A DNA stretch of 64,000 bases. Origin: Xanthomonas sp. NCPPB 1128. Lineage in GTDB: Bacteria > Pseudomonadota > Gammaproteobacteria > Xanthomonadales > Xanthomonadaceae. The notes beneath the pieces are model-generated. The model searched no databases. It saw only the letters and a program-made list of their open reading frames with translations, and had not been told where the DNA came from. The first letter of the stretch is position 1. The number at the start of each line of letters is the position of its first letter. Position numbers and translations under genes: made by a program. The stretch covers positions 411,672-475,671 of the forward strand of contig NZ_LFME01000001.1 in the NCBI RefSeq assembly GCF_001043115.1. The letters run 5' to 3'. Below, piece by piece: positions 36,438 through 47,800 of this stretch.

Positions 36438-36541
36438 CGAACGTGACGCGCTAAGCGCTCTGCCGCCCCTGTGGATGGGGCCAGGCCGCCGGACCGCGAA
36501 GCGCGCACGGCGCTCGCGGTGCTGACCGGTCGCGGCGGGCA

Positions 36542-39190
36542 TCAGAACTCCTGCCACTGCCCGTCGTCCGCCGGCGCGGTCGCGCGCGGGACCGCCCGCA
36601 ACGGCGCCGCCGCGGGCCGTCGTGGCGTGGCCGCCGTGGCGGCCGGCCTGGGCGACGCAGCGCGGCGCGCAGGCGCCGGCGGAGCGATCGCCACCCCGGC
36701 GCTGGTCTCGAGCTTGAACAGTGCCACCGCCTGGTTGAGGTGGCCGGCCTGGTCTTCCATCGAACGCGCCGCGGCGGTGGCTTCCTCGACCAGCGCGGCG
36801 TTCTGCTGGGTGGCCTCGTCCATCTGGGTGATGGTCTGGTTGACCTGCTCGATGCCGGCGGACTGCTCCTGCGAGGCGGCCGAAATCTCGCCCATGATGT
36901 TGGTGACGCGCTGCACCGAGGCGACGATCTCCTGCATGGTGCTGCCGGCCTGTTCGACCAGGGTCGAACCCTCGGCGACGCGCTCGACCGAGTCGTCGAT
37001 CAGGGTCTTGATCTCCTTGGCCGCATTCGACGAACGCTGGGCGAGGGTGCGCACTTCGCTGGCGACCACCGCGAAACCGCGGCCCTGTTCGCCGGCCCGT
37101 GCCGCTTCCACCGCCGCGTTGAGTGCCAGGATGTTGGTCTGGAACGCGATGCCGTCGATGACACTGATGATGTCGGCGATCTTCCGCGACGAGGCCTCGA
37201 TGCCCTGCATCTTTTCCGAGACCTGGCTGGCCAGCGCGCCGCCCTGCGAGGCGACCGAGGCGGCGCCCGCGGCCAGCTGATTGGCCTGGCGCGCGTGCTC
37301 GGCGTTCTGCTTCACCGTGGAGGTCAGCTCCTCCATCGAGGCGGCGGTTTCCTCCAGGCTGGCGGCTTGCTGCTCGGTGCGGCGCGACAGGTCGTCGTTG
37401 CCGGCGGCGATCTCGGCCGCGGCGCCATTGATGCTGATCGCGGCGGTCTGGATGCGCGTGACGATCGCGGCCAACTGCTCGGCGGTGGCATTGGCGTCGT
37501 CACGCATGGTGGCGAAGACGCCCTGGAAGTCGCCGTGCATGCGCGCGGTGAGGTCGCCAGCGGCGATGGCCTTCAACAGCGTGGACAGCGCCTGCAGATT
37601 GCCGTCGGCGGTGGCCATCAACTGGTTGAGGCTCTCGACCATCAGGCGGAAGTCGTACTGGAAGCGCGCGGCGTCGCCGCGCACGCTGAAGTCGCCGGCC
37701 GCGGCGGCGCCGGCCAGGTGCTTGATCTCGCTGTTCATCGCGGTCAGGTTGCGCTTGACCGTATCCATCGTCTCGGTCAGCACGGCCTTTTCGCCGGGCA
37801 GGCGGTCCATGTCCTCGGACAGGTCGCCGATCGCGTAGCGGCCCATGATCTGCGCCAGGCGCAGCTTGACCGCGATGTGCGAGGCGGCCAGTGCGTTGCT
37901 GTCGTGGACCATGCGCCCGTAGTCGCCGGGGAAGGCGCTTGCGTCCATGCGGTAGCTGATCTGGCCGGCATCGTGTCGCTCGGCCATCTCCTTCTGCGCG
38001 TCGAGCACCGCGCGCAGTTGCTGCTGCATGCGCTGCAGCGATCCCAGCAACTGCCCCAGTTCGTCGTTGCGCGCGTACTGGATGCGGCTGTCCAGGCGGC
38101 CGGCGGCGACCGCGCCGGACACCTCCACCGCACTGGCCAAGGGCTTGACCACCAGCCGCCGCAGCAGCAGGTAGAGGCCGCCGCTGAGCAGCAGCGCGGC
38201 GCACAGGCCGACCGCCACGATGGTCCACAGCAGGTTGCGTGCCTGCGCCATCAGCACCGCCTTCGGCACCGCCACGCCCAGCGCGAAGCGCTCCTGGGCC
38301 TGGCCGATCTGCAGCGGTACGTACACTTCCACATCGGTGGCGCCGGTCTGCGGATCGACGCTGTCGCGGCCGACGGTCTTGCCCTGGGCGATGTCGGCCA
38401 GCAAGGCGCGGGTGGCCGGATCCTGCAGCTTCTTGCCGACCAGCGCGGGATCGCGGTCGGCGACGATGGCGCCGCCGGGCGACAGCAGGCGCACGCGGCC
38501 TGCGCCGAGCGGACGCAGCTTGGCGACGCGCTGCTGCAGCGCGGCCAGGCCGAAGTCGGTGGTGACCACGCCCAGGAACTTGCCGTCTTCCAGGATCGGC
38601 GTGCTGACCGTGGTCATCAGCACCTTCTGCCCGGCGATCTCGTAATCGTAGGGTTCGGCGACAGTGGGCCGCAGCAGCTTGCGTGGATTCAGATACCAGT
38701 CGCCGGCGCCGGCCACGTCGTAGTCGCGCAGCGGATCGCGCACGAGCTTTCCGTTCTGCCAGGACCAGTACACCATGTAGCGGCCGCTGGCGTCGTGGCC
38801 GGCGCTGTTGGCGTAGTCCGCGTCCTTGCCGTCCAGTGCCTGCGGTTCCCACAGCGTGCCCATGCCGGTCCAGTCCGGATGCTGCTGCAGCTCGCGGCGC
38901 AGGCTCTCGCTGAACAGCTCGCGCGCCTTGTCCTGGCCGCGCTGGGCGAGCAGGGCATTGGCCAGCACCTGGTTGGAGACGGCGGATGCACCGATGGTGT
39001 TGCCGATACGCTCCGATTCCAGGCGCGCGGTGTCGGTCATGCCGACCTTGGCGGAGGCGAGCAGGGCGGAACTGCTGCGGGCGTAGATGATGGCGGCGGT
39101 GATGCCAAAACACAGCAGGGCGATCGCGGCCACACCCAGCATCAGGCGGGTGGCGACACTGCTTGTGCGTATGGAGGGCGTGGTGGACAT
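36542..39190 (-). CDS. Methyl-accepting chemotaxis protein M9 (double Cache)
   Basis: An 882-residue receptor, the largest of the set. TM1 at about 15-37, periplasmic double Cache domain at about 45-330 ([44 protein letters not shown]), TM2 at about 335-358, [22 protein letters not shown] linker, the signalling domain and a long Ala/Pro/Arg tail ending GQWQEF follow. dCache domains often bind amino acids or organic acids. The start is uncertain: [10 protein letters not shown] is used; MTRDLSIPP (39232) is also possible, and the longest reading needs TTG. Confidence 0.92.
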   Translation of the reverse strand: MSTTPSIRTSSVATRLMLGVAAIALLCFGITAAIIYARSSSALLASAKVGMTDTARLESERIGNTIGASAVSNQVLANALLAQRGQDKARELFSESLRRELQQHPDWTGMGTLWEPQALDGKDADYANSAGHDASGRYMVYWSWQNGKLVRDPLRDYDVAGAGDWYLNPRKLLRPTVAEPYDYEIAGQKVLMTTVSTPILEDGKFLGVVTTDFGLAALQQRVAKLRPLGAGRVRLLSPGGAIVADRDPALVGKKLQDPATRALLADIAQGKTVGRDSVDPQTGATDVEVYVPLQIGQAQERFALGVAVPKAVLMAQARNLLWTIVAVGLCAALLLSGGLYLLLRRLVVKPLASAVEVSGAVAAGRLDSRIQYARNDELGQLLGSLQRMQQQLRAVLDAQKEMAERHDAGQISYRMDASAFPGDYGRMVHDSNALAASHIAVKLRLAQIMGRYAIGDLSEDMDRLPGEKAVLTETMDTVKRNLTAMNSEIKHLAGAAAAGDFSVRGDAARFQYDFRLMVESLNQLMATADGNLQALSTLLKAIAAGDLTARMHGDFQGVFATMRDDANATAEQLAAIVTRIQTAAISINGAAAEIAAGNDDLSRRTEQQAASLEETAASMEELTSTVKQNAEHARQANQLAAGAASVASQGGALASQVSEKMQGIEASSRKIADIISVIDGIAFQTNILALNAAVEAARAGEQGRGFAVVASEVRTLAQRSSNAAKEIKTLIDDSVERVAEGSTLVEQAGSTMQEIVASVQRVTNIMGEISAASQEQSAGIEQVNQTITQMDEATQQNAALVEEATAAARSMEDQAGHLNQAVALFKLETSAGVAIAPPAPARRAASPRPAATAATPRRPAAAPLRAVPRATAPADDGQWQEF

Positions 39191-39292
39191 CGCGGTCGTC
39201 TCGATGGGAGGAATGGAGAGATCGCGCGTCATCGCCTCGGAAAGCGTCTTGCGTTCAGACAAGCCAGGCAGGGAGCATGCGCGATAGGGCGG

Positions 39293-39319
39293 TTATCGGC
39301 ACAGCGTCCCAGAAATGTA
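39293..39319 (-). promoter_or_regulatory. FliA promoter of M9
   Basis: TACATTTC, 11-nt spacer, GCCGATAA: perfect -10, moderate -35. Confidence 0.65.
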
Positions 39320-39476
39320 GCCGGTGCGTGTGGTGAGTCACGCCCGGCGGGCCGGCATCGGTGTGGATGGCATTGCCGGCTCCGGACGCGGCGTCGACCG
39401 CGGCGCATGCCGCGCAGCGGCGAGGGCGCTGCTGAACGAGGCCGTGTGGGGCGGCGCGGCGGCGCATGGCGGCAAT

Positions 39477-39509
39477 GAAAAAGCCCCGGGAGCGGATCGC
39501 TCCCGGGGC
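39477..39509 (-). terminator. Rho-independent terminator of M10
   Basis: A 12-bp perfect stem (39483-39494 with 39498-39509) with a T-run on the minus strand. Confidence 0.92.
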
Positions 39510-39542
39510 CGTTGGCGTCAGACGCGCGGGAGGGTTGCCCGC

Positions 39543-41795
39543 TCAGAACTCCTGCCAGGTGTCATCGCCGGCGGCGACCGCGACCGGCCGGGCCGATGGC
39601 CGCGTCGGGCGCGCGGCGGGCTTGGCCATCGGCTTGGTGGCCGAGCGGGCGACCGCACGGACCGGCACGCTCGCCGTGTTGGCGACCGCCGGCTGGGCGG
39701 CGGGGCGGCTGCTCGCCTCGATCTTGAACACGGCCACGGCCTGGCTCAGCTGGCCGGCCTGGTCCTCCATCGAACGCGCCGCGGCGGTGGCTTCTTCCAC
39801 CAGCGCGGCGTTCTGCTGGGTGGTCTCGTCCATCTGGGTGACGGTCTGGTTGACCTGCTCGATACCGGCCGATTGCTCCTGCGAGGCGGCGGAGATCTCG
39901 CCCATGATGTCGGTCACGCGCTGCACCGAGGCGACGATCTCCTGCATGGTCTTGCCGGCCTGGTCGACCAGCGCCGAGCCCTGCGCGACGCGGCCGACCG
40001 AGTCGTCGATCAGGGTCTTGATCTCCTTGGCGGCGCCGGCCGAGCGCTGCGCCAGGGTCCGCACTTCGCTGGCGACCACGGCGAAGCCGCGGCCCTGGTC
40101 GCCGGCACGCGCCGCCTCGACCGCGGCGTTGAGCGCCAGGATGTTGGTCTGGAACGCAATGCCGTCGATGACCGAGATGATGTCGGCGATCTTCTTCGAC
40201 GACGCTTCGATGCCGCTCATGGTCTCCACCACCTGGCCGACCACCACGCCGCCCTGCGAGGCCACCGCCGCCGCGCCGCTGGCCAGCTGGTTGGCCTGGC
40301 GCGCGTGCTCGGCGTTCTGCTTTACGGTAGAGGTCAGCTCCTCCATCGAGGCCGCGGTTTCTTCCAGGCTGGCGGCCTGCTGTTCGGTACGGCGCGAGAG
40401 ATCATCGTTGCCGGCGGCGATTTCGCTGGCGGCGCCGTTGATGCTGACCGCGGCGGTCTGGATACGCGCGACGATCGTCGCCAGTTGTTCGGCGGTGGCG
40501 TTGGCATCGTCGCGCATGGTCGCGAACACGCCCTGGAACTGGCCGTGCATGCGCGCGGTCAGGTCGCCGGCGGCGATCGACTGCAACAGGGCGGACAGCG
40601 CCTGCAGGTTGCCGTCGGCGGTGGCCATCAACTGGTTGAGGCTCTCGACCATCAAGCGGAAGTCGTACTGGAAGCGGTCGGCATCGCCACGCAGACTGAA
40701 GTCGCCGGCCGCGGCGGCCCCGGCCAGGTGCTTGATCTCGGTGTTCATGGCGGTCAGGTTTTGCTTGACCGTGTCCATCGTCTCGGTGAGCACGGCCTTC
40801 TCGCCGGGCAGGCGGTCCATGTCCTCGGACAGGTCGCCGATCGCGTAGCGGCCCATGATCTGCATCAGGCGCATCTTGACCCCGATGTGCGCCGCGACCA
40901 GCGCGTTGCTGTCGTGGACCATGCGCCCGTAGTCGCCGGGGAAGGCGCCTTCGTCCATGCGGAAGCTGATCTGGCCGGCGTCGTGGCGCTTGGCCATCTC
41001 GGCCTGCGCGGCGAGTACCGCCTGCAACTGGCTCTGCATCTTGTCCATGCTCAACAACAGCGCCCCGGCCTCGTCCTTGCTGTGCAGGTCGATCGCATTG
41101 TCGAGCTTGCCGCGGGAAATGGCGTCGGCGACGCCGATCGCGGTATCCAGGCGCTTGAGCAATTGCCGGCGGATCAGGATCGCCATGCCGATCGCGGCGA
41201 CGATCACCAGCAGGTTGCCGAGCAGCACGGCCCACTTGTTCTGCGCGCGGACGGTGGCCAGGGTTGCGCTGCGCTTGGTCAGCAGGCCGCGCTCCTCGTT
41301 GGTGAACTCGCCCAGCAGGCGGCGGATGGTTTGCATCGTCGCGCGATCGTTTGCGTCACTGAACGCGGCGGCGGCCTGCGCGGGATCGTTGGACTTTTCG
41401 CGCAGCGCGATGAACTGCTTCTCCACATCGACCAGTTCATCGAACGCGGCACGCAACTGCCCCAGCCGCGCCTGCTGGCGCGGATTGTCCGCGGTCAGGT
41501 GCTTGGCGTCGGCGAAGGACGTGTCGAAGTCGGCCACGCCCTTGGTGAAGGGTTGCAGGTACTCCTTGTTGCCGGACAGAAGATAGCCGCGCGCGCCCGT
41601 CTGCGCGTTGACGGCGTTGGTTTGCATCAGCTCGCCGGTCGCCAGCACCTTGTAGGTGTGGTCGTTCATGTCGGCAGCGGTGTTGAGCGCGGAAAGACTG
41701 CTCAGGCTGATCGTGCCGATGATCACCGTGATCAGCACGATGACGGCAAAGCTGAGCGCGAGCCTGGCGGAGAGACTGAGATTCTTGAACGTCAT
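39543..41795 (-). CDS. Methyl-accepting chemotaxis protein M10
   Basis: A 750-residue receptor. TM1 at about 11-32 ([20 protein letters not shown]), helical CHASE3/4HB-like periplasmic domain beginning [22 protein letters not shown]2 at about 190-212, [22 protein letters not shown] linker, the signalling domain and a basic Ala/Pro tail ending DTWQEF follow. It is a clear duplicate of M11 over the full length and also shares a long leader with it. AAGGA lies 8 nt before the ATG. Confidence 0.94.
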   Translation of the reverse strand: MTFKNLSLSARLALSFAVIVLITVIIGTISLSSLSALNTAADMNDHTYKVLATGELMQTNAVNAQTGARGYLLSGNKEYLQPFTKGVADFDTSFADAKHLTADNPRQQARLGQLRAAFDELVDVEKQFIALREKSNDPAQAAAAFSDANDRATMQTIRRLLGEFTNEERGLLTKRSATLATVRAQNKWAVLLGNLLVIVAAIGMAILIRRQLLKRLDTAIGVADAISRGKLDNAIDLHSKDEAGALLLSMDKMQSQLQAVLAAQAEMAKRHDAGQISFRMDEGAFPGDYGRMVHDSNALVAAHIGVKMRLMQIMGRYAIGDLSEDMDRLPGEKAVLTETMDTVKQNLTAMNTEIKHLAGAAAAGDFSLRGDADRFQYDFRLMVESLNQLMATADGNLQALSALLQSIAAGDLTARMHGQFQGVFATMRDDANATAEQLATIVARIQTAAVSINGAASEIAAGNDDLSRRTEQQAASLEETAASMEELTSTVKQNAEHARQANQLASGAAAVASQGGVVVGQVVETMSGIEASSKKIADIISVIDGIAFQTNILALNAAVEAARAGDQGRGFAVVASEVRTLAQRSAGAAKEIKTLIDDSVGRVAQGSALVDQAGKTMQEIVASVQRVTDIMGEISAASQEQSAGIEQVNQTVTQMDETTQQNAALVEEATAAARSMEDQAGQLSQAVAVFKIEASSRPAAQPAVANTASVPVRAVARSATKPMAKPAARPTRPSARPVAVAAGDDTWQEF

Positions 41796-42048
41796 CGTCG
41801 TGGTCCTTGTGGAAAGCGTGAAGCGTTGGGGATGGCGTACCCCGCCCGTGCCAGCGTCGATGTTCGCGGAGGCGCTAGGCGCTGCCTTATCTATGGCGGC
41901 TGTGAATCGAAAACATTCAATCGATAGTTTTTGTATTATTGATAGAGTTTTTCTATCGAAATTTCTTCAGCGATCTTCTGCAGCTCTGTTTCAATGAAAG
42001 AAGTCAAAATTTGTTCGAATTCGTAGACAAATTATGTGTGCGAGTCTC
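41796..42048 (-). promoter_or_regulatory. M10 leader, conserved with M11
   Basis: A leader of roughly 245 nt. It begins with TTGTCTAC (42023-42030, minus strand), exactly 19 nt after the -10. Further down it shares TTTCGATTCAC, ATAGATAAGGCAGCGCC, CCTCCGCG and GGGGTACGCCATCCCCAACG with the M11 leader. No gene is seen. Confidence 0.6.
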
Positions 42049-42075
42049 GTATCGGCACTCGCCCTGGATCCTTGA
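42049..42075 (-). promoter_or_regulatory. FliA promoter of M10
   Basis: TCAAGGAT, 11-nt spacer, GCCGATAC. Confidence 0.72.
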
Positions 42076-42185
42076 ATGGCGATATCGGATCTCTGGATCG
42101 GCTTCCCAGCAGTGTTTCCGGAAACCGCGGGTCTGACTCATCCTGGATCGGCCATGCCGGCAGCGGAACCCATGCACCGCACAAC

Positions 42186-42217
42186 GAAAAAGCCCGGGAG
42201 CTGACGCTCCCGGGCTT
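42186..42217 (-). terminator. Rho-independent terminator of M11
   Basis: A 12-bp stem (42190-42201 with 42206-42217, loop TGAC) and a T-run on the minus strand. Confidence 0.92.
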
Positions 42218-42255
42218 CGATGTTCTGTAGCGTTGTAGACACGGCGTACGCTGGA

Positions 42256-44493
42256 TCAGAACTCCTGCCAATCGCTACCGCCAGCGATGGCGGGCGCGGC
42301 GGCAGGTTTGCGCGCGGGCGCTTGCACAGCGCGCGGCTTGGCGGGCCGCTGTCCGCCGCCTGCGGCGGCGACCAGCCGCGGCGCGGGTGCGCGTTGGGGC
42401 GCCGGCGCCCGCTGGTCGATCTTGAACACGGCCACGGCCTCGCTCAGCTGACCGGCCTGTTCCTCCATCGAGCGCGCCGCCGCGGTTGCTTCTTCCACCA
42501 GCGCGGCGTTCTGCTGGGTGGCTTCGTCCATCTGGGTGACGGTCTGATTGACCTGCTCGATGCCGGCCGATTGCTCCTGCGAGGCCGCCGAGATCTCGCC
42601 CATGATGTCGGTGACGCGCTGCACCGAGGTCACGATCTCGGTCATGGTCTTGCCGGCCTGATCGACCAGCGCCGAACCCTGGGTGACGCGGCTGACCGAG
42701 TCGTCGATCAAGGTCTTGATTTCCTTGGCGGCGTTGGCCGAGCGCTGGGCGAGGGTGCGCACTTCGGTGGCGACCACGGCGAAACCGCGGCCCTGATCGC
42801 CGGCACGCGCCGCTTCCACCGCCGCGTTGAGCGCCAGGATATTGGTCTGGAAGGCGATGCCGTCGATCACCGAGATGATGTCGGCGATCTTGCGCGAGGA
42901 GGCCTCGATGCCGCTCATGGTGTCGACCACCTGGCCGACCACCGCGCCGCCTTGCGAGGCCACCGCGGCCGCGCCCGCGGAGAGCTGATTGGCCTGGCGG
43001 GCATGCTCGGCGTTCTGCTTGACCGTGGAGGTCAGTTCCTCCATCGACGCGGCGGTTTCTTCGAGGCTGGCGGCCTGCTGCTCGGTGCGGCGCGACAGGT
43101 CGTCGTTGCCGGTGGCGATCTCGCTGGCCGCGGCATTGATGCTGACCGCCGCGGTCTGGATGCGCGCCACGATGGAGGCCAGTTGTTCGGCGGTGGCATT
43201 GGCGTCGTCGCGCATGGTCGCGAACACGCCCTGGAAATCGCCGTGCATACGCGCCGTCAGGTCGCCTGCGGCGATGGCCTGCAGCAGCTTCGACAGCGCC
43301 TGCAGGTTGCCGTCGGCGGTGGCCATCAGCTGGTTGAGGCTCTCGACCATCAGCCGGAAGTCGTACTGGAAGCGTTCGCTGTCGCCGCGGACGCTGAAGT
43401 CGCCGGCCGCGGCGGCGCCGGCCAGGTGCTTGATCTCGCTGTTCATCGCGGTCAGGTTGTGCTTGACCGTGTCCATCGTCTCGGTGAGCCGCGCTTTCTC
43501 GCCGGGCAGGCGGTCCATGTCCTGGGACAGATCGCCGATGGCGTAACGGCCCATGATCTGTGCCAGGCGCTCGGTCACCGCGATGTGCGCGGCGGCCAGG
43601 GCGTTGCTGTCGCGGACCATGCGCCCGTAGTCGCCGGGGAAGGCGGTTTCGTCCATGCGATAGCTGATCTGGCCGGCGTCGTGGCGCTGGGCCATGTCGG
43701 CCTGCGCGGCGAGCACCGACTGCAACTGGCTCTGCATCTTGTCCATGCTCAGCAGCAGCACGCCGGCCTCGTCCTTGCTGCGCAGGTCGATCGCATTGTC
43801 CAGCTTGCCGCGGGCGATGGCGTCGGCCACGCCGATCGCGGTACCCAGGCGCTTGAGCAACTGGCGGCGGATCACGATCGCCAGGCCGATCGCGGCCACG
43901 ATCACCAGCAGGTTGCCCAGCAGCACGGCCCATTTGTTCTGCGCGCGCACGGTCGTCAGGGTTTCGCTTCGCTTGGTCAGCAGCCCGCTTTCCTCGTTGT
44001 GGAACTCGGCGAGCAGGCTGCGGATCGATTGCATGGCCTTGCGGTCGCGCGCTTCTCGGAACACCGAGGCGATCTCCGCAGGATCGGTGGACTGCTCGCG
44101 CAGCGCGGTCACCTGCTTCTCCACGCCGACCAGATCGTCGAATGCGGTGTGCAGCTTCTCCAGCCGAGCCTGCTGCCGCGGATTGTCTGCGGTCAGCTGT
44201 TTTGCTTCAGCGAAGTTCTTGTCGAAGTTGGCCTGACCATTGATGAAGGGCTGCAAGTGTTGCTGTTCGCCCGACAGCATGTAGCCGCGTGCGCCGGTTT
44301 CGACGTTCAAGGCATCGATCCCCATCATGTCGCCGGTGGCCAGCACCTTGTAGGTGTGGTCGTTCATGTCGGCGGCAGTGTTGAGCGAGGACAGGCTGCT
44401 CAGGCTGATCGAGCCGATGACCACCGTGATCAGCACGATCACGGCAAAACTGAGCGCGAGCCTTGCGGAAAGACTGAGATTCTTGAGCGACAT
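42256..44493 (-). CDS. Methyl-accepting chemotaxis protein M11
   Basis: A 745-residue receptor with TM1 at about 11-32, helical periplasmic domain, TM2 at about 190-212, [21 protein letters not shown] linker, signalling domain and tail ending SDWQEF. N-terminal half paralogous to M10 ([22 protein letters not shown] start); linker region closest to M5 and M12 ([34 protein letters not shown]). One linker position differs from its relatives ([10 protein letters not shown]). The gene has its own sigma-28 promoter and terminator. Confidence 0.94.
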   Translation of the reverse strand: MSLKNLSLSARLALSFAVIVLITVVIGSISLSSLSSLNTAADMNDHTYKVLATGDMMGIDALNVETGARGYMLSGEQQHLQPFINGQANFDKNFAEAKQLTADNPRQQARLEKLHTAFDDLVGVEKQVTALREQSTDPAEIASVFREARDRKAMQSIRSLLAEFHNEESGLLTKRSETLTTVRAQNKWAVLLGNLLVIVAAIGLAIVIRRQLLKRLGTAIGVADAIARGKLDNAIDLRSKDEAGVLLLSMDKMQSQLQSVLAAQADMAQRHDAGQISYRMDETAFPGDYGRMVRDSNALAAAHIAVTERLAQIMGRYAIGDLSQDMDRLPGEKARLTETMDTVKHNLTAMNSEIKHLAGAAAAGDFSVRGDSERFQYDFRLMVESLNQLMATADGNLQALSKLLQAIAAGDLTARMHGDFQGVFATMRDDANATAEQLASIVARIQTAAVSINAAASEIATGNDDLSRRTEQQAASLEETAASMEELTSTVKQNAEHARQANQLSAGAAAVASQGGAVVGQVVDTMSGIEASSRKIADIISVIDGIAFQTNILALNAAVEAARAGDQGRGFAVVATEVRTLAQRSANAAKEIKTLIDDSVSRVTQGSALVDQAGKTMTEIVTSVQRVTDIMGEISAASQEQSAGIEQVNQTVTQMDEATQQNAALVEEATAAARSMEEQAGQLSEAVAVFKIDQRAPAPQRAPAPRLVAAAGGGQRPAKPRAVQAPARKPAAAPAIAGGSDWQEF

Positions 44494-44739
44494 CGTCGTA
44501 GTCCTGATGGAAAAGTGGAGCGTTGGGGATGGCGTACCCCGTGCCTGAGTCGATGTCCGCGGAGGCGTTGGGCGCTGCCTTATCTATTTTTGCCGTGAAT
44601 CGAAATCATCCAGCTGATGGTTTTGGCGAATTAAATAGGCTCTACACATTGAAACGCGTGTTCGAATTGCTGCCGCCTGCTTTAGCTGTACATGACGAGT
44701 TTTGTTCAAATTTGTAGACAATTTGTCTACGCAACTCCC
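44494..44739 (-). promoter_or_regulatory. M11 leader, conserved with M10
   Basis: A leader of about 240 nt. It contains the 17-bp palindrome GTAGACAAATTGTCTAC (44714-44730, as read on the minus strand) and the blocks shared with the M10 leader. No gene is seen. Confidence 0.6.
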
Positions 44740-44766
44740 GTATCGGCATGGCGCCTGGGTTCTTTA
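44740..44766 (-). promoter_or_regulatory. FliA promoter of M11
   Basis: TAAAGAAC, 11-nt spacer, GCCGATAC. Confidence 0.8.
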
Positions 44767-44883
44767 AGCCTCCACGGCGCGTATTTAGATTGTTTTTACG
44801 TTTGCTTCATGAGGGTGTGGATGTAGCTCACGCTCCGAGGGCCAACGACGTCGCTGATGCGTTCTTTATTTGCCGGCCAAGTG

Positions 44884-44913
44884 AAAAAACCCGGGAACTG
44901 ACGCTCCCGGGTT
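44884..44913 (-). terminator. Rho-independent terminator of M12
   Basis: A 9-bp stem AACCCGGGA/TCCCGGGTT (44888-44896, 44905-44913) with a T-run on the minus strand. Confidence 0.9.
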
Positions 44914-44953
44914 CGATGTCACGCAGCGGTTTGGACGCGGCGGCAGAGCGCGA

Positions 44954-47218
44954 TCAGAACTCCTGCCAATCGGCGCTGCCAGCCGCAACGGCGGAACTGC
45001 CCATTGCCACCGGCCGGTGGACAGCCGCGCGCGGGGCCGGCGTCTTGACCGGCCGACGTGCGCCGGCGACGGCGGCGACCGTCGGCTTCGGCGCGGAAGT
45101 GCGGCGTGTCACTTCCGATGCCTGCTGGTCGATCTTGAACAGCGCCACGGCCTCGCTCAGCTGGCCGGCCTGATCCTCCATCGACCGCGCCGCGGCGGTG
45201 GCTTCTTCCACCAGCGCGGCGTTCTGCTGGGTGGCTTCGTCCATCTGCATCACCGTCTGGTTGACCTGCTCGATGCCGGCCGACTGCTCCTGCGAGGCGG
45301 CGGAGATCTCGCCCATGATGTCGGTGACGCGCTGCACCGAGGCGACGATCTCGTGCATGGTCTTGCCGGCCTGGTCGACCAGGGCCGAGCCGGTGGCGAC
45401 GCGGCCGACCGAGTCGTCGATCAGGTCCTTGATCTCCTTGGCCGCATTCGACGAGCGCTGGGCGAGCGTGCGCACTTCGCTGGCGACCACGGCGAAACCG
45501 CGGCCCTGTTCGCCGGCCCGCGCCGCTTCCACCGCGGCGTTCAACGCCAGGATGTTGGTCTGGAAGGCAATGCCGTCGATCACCGAAATGATGTCGGCGA
45601 TCTTGCGCGAGGAGGCCTCGATCCCGCTCATGGTCTCGACCACCTGGCCGACCACCGTTCCACCCTGCGAGGCGACGGACGCGGCACCGGTCGCGAGCTG
45701 GTTGGCCTGGCGGGCGTGTTCGGCGTTCTGCTTGACCGTGGAGGTCAGTTCTTCCATCGAGGCTGCGGTTTCTTCGAGGCTGGCGGCCTGCTGCTCGGTG
45801 CGGCGCGACAGGTCGTCGTTGCCGGTGGCGATCTCGCTGGCGGCGGCATTGATGCTGACCGCGGCAGTCTGGATGCGCGCCACGATCGCCGCGAGCTGTT
45901 CGGTGGTGGCGTTGGCATCGTCGCGCATGGTGGCGAACACGCCCTGGAAGTCGCCGTGCATGCGCGCGGTCAGGTCGCCGGCGGCGATCGACTGCAGCAG
46001 CGACGACAGCGCCTGCAGGTTGCCGTCGGCGGTGGCCATCAGCTGGTTGAGGCTGTCGACCATCAGCCGGAAGTCGTACTGGAAGCGTTCGGCATCACCA
46101 CGCACGCTGAAGTCGCCGGCCGCGGCGGCGCCGGCCAAGTGTTTGATTTCGGTGTTCATCGCGGTCAGGTTGTGCTTGACCGTGTCCATCGTCTCGGTGA
46201 GGCGGGCTTTCTCGCCGGGCAGGCGGTCCATGTCCTCGGACAGGTCGCCGATCGCGTAGCGGCCCATGATCTGCGCCAGGCGCTCGGTCACGGCGATGTG
46301 CGCAGCGGCCAGGGCGTTGCTGTCGCGGACCATGCGCCCGTAGTCGCCGGGGAAGGTGCTTTCGTCCATGCGGTAGCTGATCTGGCCGGCGTCGTGGCGC
46401 TGCGCCATCTCTGCCTGTGCGGCGAGCACCGCCTGCAACTGCTGCTGCATGCGGCCCATGGCATTCAACAGGCGACCGGTTTCGTCGCGGGCCTCGGTGC
46501 GCACGGCGTTGTGCATGTCGCCATTGGCGATCGCTTCGGCAGTGCGCGTGGCCAGGCGCAGCGGCGCGGTCAGACTGCGGGTGATGGTCAGTGCCAGCAA
46601 GGCGCTGAGCGCCAGGGCCAGCACGGTGCCGCCGATCAGCAGCATGCGCCCGCGATGCATCGCCTCCAACGCCGCTTGGTAGCCGGCAGCGGCCTGCGCT
46701 TTCTGGCGGTCGGCGAACTCGCGGATCTTGCCCTGCCACGCCAGCGTCGCCGGCAGCGCTTGCTGATTCAGCATTTCCACCGCCTGGGCGGTCTCGCCTT
46801 TCTCGCCGAGCGCCACGATGGCGTCGTTGATGGTCTTGGCGGCGGCGCGCTTGGCGTCCATCTCGGCGCGGATCGCGCGTCCGGCGGCGGTGCTGGACAG
46901 CTTGTCCATCTTGGCGCGGGCCTCGGCGTAGCGCTCGCGTTGGCGATTGAAGGTGTCCAGCGCCTCTCGCCGCATCGCGGCGTTGGTGGAGGTGGTGTAG
47001 GTGCTCAGCGCGACCAGCACGGAGGCATTGGCGTCGAGCATCTGGTTGCTGAATTCGATCTTCGCCATGCGGTCCAGCACGATCATGTCCAGGTGCTTGC
47101 GCGCCTCGGCCATGCCGGACAGCCCGATGATCACCAGGACCACCGAAAGAAGAATCAGCAGGCCGAAGGCCGCCGACAGGCGGACACCGACGTTGTAGCG
47201 TTGCAGAAAGCGGATCAT
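44954..47218 (-). CDS. Methyl-accepting chemotaxis protein M12 (mosaic)
   Basis: A 754-residue receptor. The N-terminal part (TM1 about 15-35, helical periplasmic domain, TM2 about 190-212) belongs to the RYNVG subgroup of M6, M7 and M13. From HAMP onward it carries the block [21 protein letters not shown] and the [17 protein letters not shown] linker of M5 and M11, not the [12 protein letters not shown] linker of its N-terminal relatives. It therefore looks like a recombinant receptor. The tail ends ADWQEF. The start [11 protein letters not shown] follows GGAG at 6 nt. The leader is long and partly conserved with M13. Confidence 0.94.
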   Translation of the reverse strand: MIRFLQRYNVGVRLSAAFGLLILLSVVLVIIGLSGMAEARKHLDMIVLDRMAKIEFSNQMLDANASVLVALSTYTTSTNAAMRREALDTFNRQRERYAEARAKMDKLSSTAAGRAIRAEMDAKRAAAKTINDAIVALGEKGETAQAVEMLNQQALPATLAWQGKIREFADRQKAQAAAGYQAALEAMHRGRMLLIGGTVLALALSALLALTITRSLTAPLRLATRTAEAIANGDMHNAVRTEARDETGRLLNAMGRMQQQLQAVLAAQAEMAQRHDAGQISYRMDESTFPGDYGRMVRDSNALAAAHIAVTERLAQIMGRYAIGDLSEDMDRLPGEKARLTETMDTVKHNLTAMNTEIKHLAGAAAAGDFSVRGDAERFQYDFRLMVDSLNQLMATADGNLQALSSLLQSIAAGDLTARMHGDFQGVFATMRDDANATTEQLAAIVARIQTAAVSINAAASEIATGNDDLSRRTEQQAASLEETAASMEELTSTVKQNAEHARQANQLATGAASVASQGGTVVGQVVETMSGIEASSRKIADIISVIDGIAFQTNILALNAAVEAARAGEQGRGFAVVASEVRTLAQRSSNAAKEIKDLIDDSVGRVATGSALVDQAGKTMHEIVASVQRVTDIMGEISAASQEQSAGIEQVNQTVMQMDEATQQNAALVEEATAAARSMEDQAGQLSEAVALFKIDQQASEVTRRTSAPKPTVAAVAGARRPVKTPAPRAAVHRPVAMGSSAVAAGSADWQEF

Positions 47219-47773
47219 TTCAATCTCCAGGGAACGAAACAGGCAGGTCGGCGCGCAGGGATGCGGCGTCGGCGGTTGACGCGGGCAGACGCGCACGGCC
47301 GGTACTGACCACGGCGGCAGTCACATGGCGTGATGACTAGCAATGCGACAGGCAGGTCGTGCGCAAGCGCCGCACTCGCGACGGTGGCCATGGCGTTGGC
47401 ATGCCCGAGTTGCGCCTGCAATCGCCGGCGGCGCCGGCTGGTCGCTCGGTGGACGCGTCTTCGGTGTCGCAAGACCGCATGCATGGTGGGCCCCCGTGTA
47501 CGAATGAAGGAACGACGCGCGTCGTGGCGCGCCGGGGATCCGGGGTGTGGGCAAGCTGACGAAACGTGTGGCGAAAGCACAGCAAGTCGAACACGCGCGC
47601 GAGCCGAAGGCAGGCGCGAAAAAGAACAGTCGTCAGGGCTGCGTTCTTCCCCGTTCGGTTTTGCGACTTCAGCGACCGGTGCGTGCACCGATCGATCCCC
47701 CTGAAGCGCCGGCGGACCTCCCCAGGCCATGCCGGCACGCACGAATGTAGACAAAAAACGTGCGCTCAACCTG
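47219..47773 (-). promoter_or_regulatory. M12 leader with conserved elements
   Basis: About 550 nt between the promoter and the ATG without a convincing gene. It contains TTGTCTAC (47747-47754, minus strand) 20 nt after the -10, and the 58-nt block at 47667-47724 shared with the M13 leader. The remaining part shows nothing I can assign. Confidence 0.55.
47667..47724 (-). ncRNA. Candidate structured leader element (M12 copy)
   Basis: Read on the minus strand: CUGGGG pairs with CUUCAG around a loop with GCCGGCG. Then GAUCGG pairs with CCGGUC around an 8-nt loop, using one G-U pair where the M13 copy has A-U. It ends GCUGAAG. It resembles no RNA family I can name. Confidence 0.4.
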
Positions 47774-47800
47774 ATATCGACGGCGGCACGGGATTCTTGA
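47774..47800 (-). promoter_or_regulatory. FliA promoter of M12
   Basis: TCAAGAAT, 11-nt spacer, GTCGATAT. The 290 nt from here to the M13 stop hold no gene that I can support. Confidence 0.68.

Noticed and set aside
39191..39262. TTG start for M9 (MSERKTL)
   Set aside because: Rare start codon with little room after the sigma-28 promoter; ATG codons closer to TM1 are available.
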